The notes below the pieces were generated by a model. That model searched no databases. It was not told the origin of the DNA and saw only the letters and a list, made by a program, of their open reading frames with translations. The position numbers were made by a program, and so were the translations under genes. Below, piece after piece: positions 57,388 through 64,000 of a stretch of 64,000 bases of DNA (the first letter of the stretch is position 1; the number at the start of each line of letters is the position of its first letter). Source of the DNA: RI-153 sp041391225 (GTDB taxonomy: Bacteria; Chloroflexota; Anaerolineae; Caldilineales; Caldilineaceae); assembly GCA_041391225.1 (NCBI GenBank), contig JAWKOL010000011.1, positions 62,001 through 126,000 on the forward strand, in the 5' to 3' direction.

Positions 57388-57783
57388 CTAAAACGCCACC
57401 CCCGACACCAGGATCACATTGGCATACGGTGTGAATTCGCCGGTGCGGATGACGGCGCGGCTTGTGGCGGTGCGCTGTTTGAATTCCTCGTGCGAGATGG
57501 TTTCCACAGGAATCGGCCCAAGGACAGTGCGCAATTGCTGGTACAGATCAGGGCTGACGCGCGCCATTTCGGCGGCGATCACGGCCTTTTCCACCACCTG
57601 TTCTTGCAACACCACGGCGAGGACGTCTAAGAACGAGGGCAGGCCCGGTTTCACCACCAGATCGATGCGCTTCGGTCCCTTGGGGATGGGCAATCCGGCG
57701 TCGCCGATGGTGATCGAGTCCATGTGTCCCAATCTGGCCACCACGGCAGCGATCTCTGCGTTGAGGATTCCACTTCGTTTCAT
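57388..57783 (-). CDS. rbsD: D-ribose pyranase RbsD
   Basis: The enzyme converts beta-pyranose to furanose forms of ribose before phosphorylation. The 131-residue protein shows the whole family pattern: MKRSGILNAEIAAVVARLGH then MDSITIGDAGLPIP, GPKRIDLVVKPGLPSFLDVL, QEQVVEKAVIAAEM and EFTPYANVILVSGV. The His and other active-site residues are in the expected segments (GH at 19-20, TPYAN near the end). A ribokinase gene lies 4 kb away on the same strand, but the opuA genes lie between. Confidence 0.94.
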   Translation of the reverse strand: MKRSGILNAEIAAVVARLGHMDSITIGDAGLPIPKGPKRIDLVVKPGLPSFLDVLAVVLQEQVVEKAVIAAEMARVSPDLYQQLRTVLGPIPVETISHEEFKQRTATSRAVIRTGEFTPYANVILVSGVAF

Positions 57784-57899
57784 CAGTGATCATCTCCGGT
57801 GAGGATGCTTGAATCGGGTTCGTGATGGGATTGTATCAGACAATGGAAACCGTCGCATCATCGGAGTATCTGCTGTAATCTGGCGCAGGTCGAAACAAA

Positions 57900-57941
57900 A
57901 ATACGTCGTCTACGGCCTCGCGAGGCCGTAGACGACGTATT
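57900..57941 (-). terminator. Terminator of the glycine-betaine operon
   Basis: AATACGTCGTCTACGGCCTCG is perfectly mirrored by CGAGGCCGTAGACGACGTATT, a 42-bp perfect palindrome. It lies 55 bp past the binding-protein stop codon and can end transcription in both directions. Confidence 0.85.
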
Positions 57942-57994
57942 CTCAAACCCAACTGGGGTAATTGGGCTTCGGTTCGATAGGGCGCGAAGCCTGG

Positions 57995-59066
57995 TTACTG
58001 GATGGCCTCGCGGGCAACGCTGAGCCACTCGTCCACCTGGTCGCGGTTCTCTTCGATCAACTGGCGGCATGGCCGGCGATGTCTTCTTCGCTGTCTTCAC
58101 CGTCGACGAGAAGCTGATTCTCGGCGGCGATGTCTTCCAGCGGGATCTCGACCTGCTCAAACAACACCTGGCGCGGGGAATTCTTCCAAGAATTCGATGT
58201 TGGCGACGGTGCGGATGTCGTTGGCGACGAAGCCCATTGCGCAGGGATCTTCGGTGCAGCCGGCGATGCCTTCGGATGGCTCGGTGCCGGGGACGGTGAT
58301 CCAGAGGACGTCTTCACCGATCTTCAACTCGCTGACAGTCCAGTTGGGTGTCCACGTGTAGAAGAGGATCGGCTCACCGCGCTGGTAGCGGGCGATGGTG
58401 TCGGCCATGAGCAGGGAGTAGGTCCCCTGCACGTGGGTGATGCTGTCTTCCAATTCAAGATCGGCCAGGATCTCGTTGATGCGGCCTTCACAGCCCCAAC
58501 CGGCGTCGCAGCCGGTCAGGTCGGCCTTGCCATCGCCGTCGGTGTCGAAAGCGGCGGCAATTTCCGGATCCGTAAAGTCGGTCAGGTTGGTGATCCCGTA
58601 CTGTTCAGCGCTCGCCATGTCCACGAGGAAGCCCTGCAACGCGCCAGCCTGAACCTGATAACCGACCGGCTCAACTTTGCCAGCAACGATGTCCCTGTCC
58701 AGGAAGGTGTTGTGCAGCGGGAACCAGCCATTCGGCCAGAAGTCGATGTCGCGGTTGGCAAGGGCCGGGTAGAACGTCTCGGCCGGCAGATCACCTGCCA
58801 GTTCGACATCGTAGCCCAGTTCGCCAAGTAGCGTCTGGTAGACGGCGGCCTGGAACCAGCCCGTGTCCCATGTGGCAGGCCATGGTGATCTCACCGCTGG
58901 CCATGGCCGGTTCTGATGCTTCCTCGGCAGGCGCTTCGGTGGCGGCTTCTTCGGCTGCAGGCGCTTCGGCTGCGGGTTCTGCCGGTGCAGCCGGCGTCTG
59001 CACCTAGGCAACCACAAAGAGCGCTGCCAGTGCTACGACAAAAACAGACATCAATCGTGTTCGCAT
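57995..59066 (-). CDS. Glycine betaine/proline-type ABC substrate-binding protein (frameshifted)
   Basis: The precursor starts MRTRLMSVFVVALAALFVVA and, after an in-frame TAG near 59004, continues VQTPAAPAEPAAEAPAAEEA; this in the signal/lipobox zone suggests a base error. The mature domain has ITMACHMGHG, YDVELAGDLPAETFYPALAN, DIDFWPNGWFPLHNTFL, ADTIARYQRGEPILFYTWTP and VPGTEPSEGIAGC, as in OpuAC/ProX. Two more breaks near 58180 and 58065 precede RDQVDEWLSVAREAIQ. It would deliver glycine betaine or choline to the permease just upstream. The Trp residues WPNGW and YTWTPNW suggest an aromatic cage for a quaternary amine. Confidence 0.87.
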
Positions 59067-59169
59067 TGAAAACCTCCCAATTGCAACTTTAGTTTGTCTA
59101 TCTATATTTCACATTGTCGCCGACGTTCGCCAGGTGACAGGCGGACACGGCAGCAATGGCCCCAACATG

Positions 59170-60039
59170 TTAGGCGTCTTCTTCGCGGCCGGCAGCAGCG
59201 CCCTTGCCCTGCGAAATCCGGTCGAGGACAACCGCCAGCACCAGCACAGAAAGCCCCGAGGTGACGGCGCGACCGATGTCGAGGCGGCCCACAGAACGCA
59301 GGATCTCCTGCCCCAGCCCGCCGCCGGCGATCAATGCCACGATCACCACCATCGAAAGCGAAAGCATTAGCGTCTGGTTCAATCCCGCCATGATCGTGGG
59401 CATGGCCAACGGGATCTGCACATCGAAGAGCAGGTTGCGGTCGCTGGCGCCAAACGCCTTGCCCGCCTCCACCACCTCGGCGGAGACCTGACGAATGCCC
59501 AGGTTGGTCAGGCGTACAATCGGCGGCAGCGCAAAAATGATGGTGGCAATCGTCCCCGGCACTTTGCCGATGCCCAACAACATCACAATCGGCACCAGGT
59601 AGACGAACGGGTGAATCGTCTGCATCCCATCGAGGACAACGCGTGAAGTATCGTTAACACGATCACTGCGCGAGGCCCAGATGCCCAATGGTACGCCGAT
59701 CAGCACCGAGAAGAAGAGCGCCGTGAGCACCATCGCCAACGTCGTCATGGTCAGCGTCCAGTAGCCCAGGAAGCCGGTGAGCATGAGACCCACAGCAGCC
59801 AGGATCCCCACGGTGCGCCCGGCGTTGTACCAGCCCAGCGCCGCCACGATCAGGATGATGATCGGCCAGGGGACGGCGTTCAGTCCGCTGTCCAGGATTT
59901 CCAACATCCAACTGATGGGCATCTGAATCGCATCGAAGAACGGGCTGGCGTATTGCACCAGCGAGTTTACAAACCACTCGGAGCCGTCGGAAACCCAGTC
60001 TCCAAGGGGGACAATGTCAAAAAATTGCTCAAAATCCAC
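59170..60039 (-). CDS. Glycine betaine ABC transporter permease (OpuAB/ProW type)
   Basis: The 289-residue protein has about six hydrophobic helices (IIILIVAALGWYNAGRTVGI, LAAVGLMLTGFLGYWTLTMT, LAMVLTALFFSVLIGVPLGI) and the EAA-like loop VEAGKAFGASDRNLLFDVQI followed by PLAMPTIMAGLNQTLMLSL. The order and length fit ProW/OpuAB. It is the middle gene of the operon ATPase-permease-binding protein and takes up osmoprotectants. No frame break is seen. It is separated from the binding protein by about 100 bp. Confidence 0.94.
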   Translation of the reverse strand: MDFEQFFDIVPLGDWVSDGSEWFVNSLVQYASPFFDAIQMPISWMLEILDSGLNAVPWPIIILIVAALGWYNAGRTVGILAAVGLMLTGFLGYWTLTMTTLAMVLTALFFSVLIGVPLGIWASRSDRVNDTSRVVLDGMQTIHPFVYLVPIVMLLGIGKVPGTIATIIFALPPIVRLTNLGIRQVSAEVVEAGKAFGASDRNLLFDVQIPLAMPTIMAGLNQTLMLSLSMVVIVALIAGGGLGQEILRSVGRLDIGRAVTSGLSVLVLAVVLDRISQGKGAAAGREEDA

Positions 60040-60132
60040 TGCTTATTTCTCCTGTTGAATACGCAACCAAGTGTTGTTGGCGACATCCATCTGATCTTGT
60101 TATCAATCGACGGTGAATCAGTCGACGGTGAA

Positions 60133-61328
60133 TCAATCGACTGCGACTTCTTCCGCCGCGGCCAACGTTGCCAGTAGATCCAACGGGTAGACGACACCGA
60201 GCAACCTGCCCGTGTCGCCTACAACGGCGACCGGAATGCCACTTTCGTAGAGGCCGTACAGTTCGTTGAGCGGCGTAAAACGCGCCGTCTTCGGGAAATC
60301 GGCCTTGATCGCCTTGCGCAGTGGACCACCTCCGTTCTGGCGGATCGCCTCTAATTCGCGACGGCGGACGAAGCCTTCGGTGCGCTCCTCGTCATCCACC
60401 ACGTAGAGCGTGTCGACCTTGTAACGGTTCATGCGCTCGATGACCTTGTCCACAGCATCGCCGCGGTGGAAGCGGTGGGTGGGTTTCATCACAAATTCGG
60501 CGCTGAGCACCGCGACTGATCCACATCGGCCATGAACTTGGCCACGTACTCTTCCGACGGCTGGGTGATGATCTCGGTGGGGGTGCCGATCTGCACGATT
60601 TCGCCGTCGCGCATCACCGCCACACGGTTGCCAATACGCAACGCTTCGTTGAGATCGTGGGTGATGAAGATGATCGTCTTGTGCAGTCGTTCCTGTAGCT
60701 GCATCAATTCGTCCTGCATCTGGCGCCGGATCAACGGATCCAACGCGCTGAAGGCTTCATCCATGAGCAGGATATCGGCGTCGGTGGCCAATGCCCGGGC
60801 CAGGCCAACGCGCTGCTGCATGCCGCCGCTAAGATTGTCGGGATAGTGATCGATCCACTCGGCAAGGCCCACCAAAGCCAATGCTTCTTCGGCCTTCTGG
60901 CGGCGCTCTTCTGGCGACATGCCGCGCACCTTCAGCCCGTAGGCCACGTTGTCACCTACGGTGCGGTGCGGAAACAGGCCAAAATGTTGAAAGACCATCG
61001 CCATCTTGGTACGGCGGATCTGTTCCAACTGCTGCTTGTTGGCTTTGAGAATGTCTTCGCCATCCAGGTAAATGTGACCGTCGGTGGGCTCGTGTAGGCG
61101 GTTCAGGCAGCGGATCAGCGTGGACTTGCCGGAACCCGACAACCCCATCACCACAAAAACTTCGCCCTCTTCCACATCGAAGCTGACATTGTTGACGCCG
61201 ATCACGTGGCCGGTTTCGGCCAGGACCTCGTCTTTGCTCGCCCCGGCCTTCATCATTTCCAATGGACGCCTGCGCGGCGAAGAACCGAAGATTTTGACTA
61301 AGTTTTCAACTTTTAGTTTTGTGCTCAT
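60133..61328 (-). CDS. Glycine betaine ABC transporter ATP-binding protein with CBS domains (one frameshift)
   Basis: ATPase of an OpuA/ProV type importer. Walker A GLSGSGKST, Q-loop VFQHFGLFPHRTV, signature LSGGMQQRVGLARALA, Walker B ILLMDEAFSALDPL and the ITHDLNEAL H-loop are all present. After a break near 60505, two CBS domains follow (VDKVIERMNRYKVDTLYVVD and LYESGIPVAVVGDTGRLLGV), which sense ionic strength in OpuA. The start at 61328 was chosen as MSTKLKVENLVKIFG. It is the first gene of the operon. Confidence 0.94.
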
Positions 61329-61801
61329 GTGCCGATACCGATATTTCTCCTGATGAACGTGGATAGTGACCCCAACGGGCAGGTCGACGACAGGCGGGAA
61401 TGACAAATCAACCAGGGACGCGTTGAACTGGTCAGCGTGCGGAACCGCCGAGCCTTCAAACCGATGGAAGACGGCAAGCAGATCTCAATTAACCGGTACA
61501 GCACACACTTGGACGTAGAAAGCAGGGATTGGCCAATCAATAATGGCCCGGAATCGAGGTGTTTTCCCTGTGACACTTTGAGTAGACAGGCGTCATTGCC
61601 CTGTCGACTTTCGAGCGCTAAGGTTCCAACAAGAGGATTGAACTGCGAGTATGAAAACAGAACAACCAATCAAACAACTTGCTGATCAAGCAGCACTCTG
61701 CTCTAACAAAACAATTAATAACACAGTTTTCAGTTTAGTTCAAAATTAAACTAAACATTTAGTGGCAGTTTACGTCAGTCCCCCATCGCTTTCCGTAGGT
61801 A
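61329..61801. other. Upstream region of the glycine-betaine operon
   Basis: No gene is supported. An AT-rich tract at about 61690-61760 (with CAGTTTAGTTCAAAATTAAA) may hold the promoter of the opuA operon. No sigma-70 pair was chosen with confidence. Confidence 0.45.
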
Positions 61802-62701
61802 TCATCCACTTCTCCCGGAAGGCTCGATCACCTCCGCACGCACAGGGATCGAATCCGCCGCGCCAGGACGCGTCACACAGATTGCGGCGGCTTTGGCGGC
61901 CATCTGCAACGCGTCGGCGATACTTTCGCCTGCCACGATGCCCGCCAGGAAGTAACCGGTGAAGGTGTCGCCGGCGGCGGTGGTGTCCACAGCGTCCACA
62001 GGCACGGCAGCAACGGGGACGCGCTGATCGGCGTCCGCGTAGATGGCGCCCGCGCCGCCCAACGTCAACACGGTGGCGGCGGCAGGGAAGCGACGGCGCA
62101 TCTCGTCCAGAATCGCATCAGGATCAGAGACGCCGGTCAGCGCCTCGCCTTCCGTCTCGTTGACGATGAAGATCGACACACCCCCCAACGGATAGTCGAG
62201 CAGCGCCTGGGTCATCGGCGCGGGGTTGAGGACAACGCGTAGCCCCAGTTCAGCCGCCCGTTGCAGGATCAACGGCATCTGGCTGATCTCGTTTTGGAGC
62301 AGCAGATAGTCGTCCGCCGCAAAGCATTGCAGCACGCGGTCCACGTCCTCGGCGGTGATGGCCTGGTTGGCCCCGCCGAAGAGGATGATCGCATTCTCGC
62401 CCTGATCGTCCACCTGGATCAGGGCGTGGCCGGTGGGGGTGTCCACCTGCGCCACATCGTCGGTCACCGCGCCGGCCGCGGACAGCATCTCCAGCAACCA
62501 ACCGCCTTCCGGCCCGATCTTCCCCGCATGATGCACTGGCGCGCCGGCCCGCGCCAACGCAATCGACTGGTTGAACCCCTTCCCGCCGGCAAATTGCCGA
62601 TAGGACCGGCTGTGGATCGTCTCGCCCGGGCGCACAAAGGCCGCCACCCGGTAGACATGGTCAATGTTCAACGATCCAAAGTTCAAGATGCGTGTCTTCA
62701 T
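61802..62701 (-). CDS. rbsK: Ribokinase (PfkB family)
   Basis: Ribokinase phosphorylates ribose to ribose-5-phosphate. The 299-residue protein has the ribokinase N-terminal strand (RILNFGSLNIDHVYRV), the sugar-binding GGKGFNQSIALARAG motif, TGHALIQVDDQGENAI, LNPAPMTQALLDYP, IVNETEGEALTG and the anion-hole/catalytic motif TTAAGDTFTGYFLAGIVAG with the base Asp. The start at 62701 fits MKTRILNFGS. It is divergent from acbP and is separated from rbsD by the opuA genes. Confidence 0.93.
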   Translation of the reverse strand: MKTRILNFGSLNIDHVYRVAAFVRPGETIHSRSYRQFAGGKGFNQSIALARAGAPVHHAGKIGPEGGWLLEMLSAAGAVTDDVAQVDTPTGHALIQVDDQGENAIILFGGANQAITAEDVDRVLQCFAADDYLLLQNEISQMPLILQRAAELGLRVVLNPAPMTQALLDYPLGGVSIFIVNETEGEALTGVSDPDAILDEMRRRFPAAATVLTLGGAGAIYADADQRVPVAAVPVDAVDTTAAGDTFTGYFLAGIVAGESIADALQMAAKAAAICVTRPGAADSIPVRAEVIEPSGRSG

Positions 62702-62819
62702 CCTTTGCCTTCTGCGCTTTGCCTTTTGACTGTAGCCTTGTGTTTCATTATACACCGCGCTCTGGTTACCCCAGCCGCCAGGCACTGTGTGGACACGAGA
62801 TCGAGACGTCGTACTCCCG

Positions 62820-62848
62820 TTGAATCTTGCCTGCTTGGATGGTATACT
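62820..62848 (+). promoter_or_regulatory. Candidate sigma-70 promoter of the acyl-CoA-binding-protein gene
   Basis: TTGAAT at 62820-62825, a 17-base spacer and TATACT at 62843-62848, about 57 bp before the gene start. A CGATATCGATATCG palindrome lies between it and the start. Confidence 0.65.
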
Positions 62849-62904
62849 GACGGGGTACTAACGATATCGATATCGACGCAGTAATGGTCTGCAAGGAGGC
62901 TGCC

Positions 62905-63159
62905 ATGTCCGATCTCAAGAGTCTATTTGAAGTGGCTGCACAGGAAGCACAATCCTTGCCCAAGCGCCCCAGCAACGAGAACCTGCTGAAGCTGTACGCG
63001 TTCTACAAACAGGCGACCGTCGGTGACGTCACGGGTAAGCGGCCTGGCTTCACCGACATGGTGGGCCGCGCCAAATACGACGCCTGGGCCGACCGCAAAG
63101 GACTCAGCCAGGAAGAGGCCATGCAGAAGTACATCGACCTGGTTGCGACGTTAAAATAA
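62905..63159 (+). CDS. Acyl-CoA-binding protein (ACBP)
   Basis: A small cytosolic protein of 84 residues that binds long-chain acyl-CoA esters. The ACBP signature LYAFYKQATVGDVTGKRPGF is preceded by FEVAAQEAQSLPKRPSNENL then LKLYA and followed by YDAWADRKGLSQEEAMQKYI then DLV. The Lys and Tyr residues that bind CoA are in place. The start at 62905 has AAGGAGG five bases upstream; the frame stays open seven codons further. ACBPs are common in eukaryotes and rarer in bacteria. Confidence 0.95.
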   Translation: MSDLKSLFEVAAQEAQSLPKRPSNENLLKLYAFYKQATVGDVTGKRPGFTDMVGRAKYDAWADRKGLSQEEAMQKYIDLVATLK

Positions 63160-63196
63160 CTCCTCTCACACCCCACTCTAGAAAGCAAAGACAACG

Positions 63197-63844
63197 ATGA
63201 AAAAGGCATTGATGGTATGGGGCGGCTGGTCGGGCCATGAACCCGAACAGTGCGTCAAGATCTTCGCGCCGCTGTTGGAAGAAGCCGGTTTCGAGGTCGA
63301 GATCCACACCACCCTGGACATCTACACCGACGAAGCCAAGATGCGCTCATTCGACCTGATCTCACAGGTGTTCACCATGAGCACCATCACCAAGGAACAG
63401 GAAGCTGGTCTGCTGGCCACGATCAAGGCGGGGACAGGCTTTGCGGGCTGGCACGGCGGCATGGCCGACGCCTTCCGCAACAACACCGAATACCAGTTCA
63501 TGGTGGGCGGGCAGTGGGTGGCCCACCCCGGCAACATCATCGACTACGAAGTCAACATCATCGATCACGAAGACCCTATCACCGCGGGCCTCAGCGACTT
63601 CAAAATGCACAGCGAGCAGTACTACATGCACGTCGATCCCAACAACGAAGTCCTCGCGACGACGACGTTCGGCGGCCAATACGCGCCGTGGATCGAAGGA
63701 ACCGTCATGCCCGTTGTTTGGAAACGCCGTTGGGGCGAAGGCAAGATCTTCTACTCGTCCTTGGGCCACGTGGCCGCGGACTTCAACGTGCCGGAAGCGA
63801 AAGAGATCGTGCGGCGCGGGTTGATTTGGGCGAGCAGAGCGTAA
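63197..63844 (+). CDS. ThuA-like protein (trehalose-utilisation family)
   Basis: The 215-residue protein is a class I glutamine-amidotransferase-like fold of the ThuA family. It starts KKALMVWGGWSGHEPEQCVK and carries IKAGTGFAGWHGGMADAFRN (GWHGG is typical), QFMVGGQWVAHPG, HSEQYYMHVDPNNEVLATTT and PVVWKRRWGEGKIFYSSLGH then VAADF. ThuA proteins occur in sugar-utilisation operons, but the reaction is not settled. It follows acbP by 37 bp and is probably in one transcript. Its stop is inside the left arm of a palindromic repeat. Confidence 0.9.
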   Translation: MKKALMVWGGWSGHEPEQCVKIFAPLLEEAGFEVEIHTTLDIYTDEAKMRSFDLISQVFTMSTITKEQEAGLLATIKAGTGFAGWHGGMADAFRNNTEYQFMVGGQWVAHPGNIIDYEVNIIDHEDPITAGLSDFKMHSEQYYMHVDPNNEVLATTTFGGQYAPWIEGTVMPVVWKRRWGEGKIFYSSLGHVAADFNVPEAKEIVRRGLIWASRA

Positions 63845-63947
63845 TGCGTAATTCGTAATGCGTAAGGTCGTGTCGAGCACCTGATGCCCGATTGGCGAAT
63901 CAATGTCTCGACACGATCTGAGTTACGCATTACGAATTACGCATTAC
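63841..63947. repeat. GCGTAATNCGTAAT palindromic element
   Basis: GTAATGCGTAATTCGTAATG then CGTAA (63841-63865) is exactly mirrored by TTACGCATTACGAATTACGC then ATTAC (63923-63947). Inside, GTCGTGTCGAG and CTCGACACGA form another stem. It may act as terminator for acbP-thuA. Confidence 0.85.
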
Positions 63948-64000
63948 ACCCTCCTTCCTATCACATATTAACCGAACCCATCCCCTCCCAAGGATCATAA

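Overview
The window looks like a piece of an uncultured Chloroflexota genome (Caldilineae/Anaerolineae type is my inference). It is GC-rich and most genes are typical of that group: type 2 IPP isomerase, a two-subunit 2-oxoacid dehydrogenase E1 with an E2, an F420/LLM-type oxidoreductase, S9 and S8 peptidases, a dynamin-like GTPase, NACHT and TIR proteins, and a diversity-generating-retroelement type reverse transcriptase. No rRNA, tRNA or CRISPR array was seen. Single-base frameshifts are common even in genes a cell cannot lose (rpsP, rimM, uvrA, E1 subunits), so most are probably assembly errors. Broken genes are therefore annotated at full extent.

Layout. 0-4.4 kb: end of a membrane protein, mobA, acpP, an isoprenoid pair (fni plus polyprenyl diphosphate synthase) and a small secreted protein. 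4.6-8.3 kb: a 2-oxoacid dehydrogenase operon read E1-alpha, E1-beta, E2 on the minus strand. 8.5-15.4 kb: SDR, S1-domain protein, YchF-like GTPase, NYN-LOTUS protein, LLM oxidoreductase. 15.6-21.3 kb: one very large secreted subtilase. 21.8-28.9 kb: dynamin-like GTPase, GNAT, NUDIX, cupredoxin lipoprotein, and uvrA behind a promoter with a LexA-type SOS box. 29-34.6 kb: a truncated LysM-YkuD gene fused to a dehydrogenase remnant, an epimerase, a secreted protein and a broken SDR.

34.6-40.7 kb is the accessory island. On the minus strand an EAD-TIR-FGE gene, a DGR-type reverse transcriptase and a TM-NACHT-FGE gene follow each other. The two FGE (C-type-lectin fold) tails end in near-identical blocks whose differing codons almost all end in C, the footprint expected of adenine-directed mutagenic homing. 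No template repeat was found and the reverse transcriptase lacks its C-terminus.

40.8-46 kb: a maltose-type ABC importer (MalE, F, G-like) behind a LacI regulator with a consensus promoter and operator-like palindromes. 46.3-51.7 kb: dGTPase, a membrane protein, manC, dprA. 51.9-54.9 kb: the translation/secretion cluster ffh-rpsP-khpA-rimM. 55-62.7 kb: S9 peptidase, rbsD, a glycine-betaine OpuA-type importer, ribokinase. 62.9-63.9 kb: an acyl-CoA-binding protein and a ThuA-like protein. Intergenic gaps are full of dispersed palindromic repeats in several families, including a 79-bp element in three copies that flanks ffh and follows ychF.
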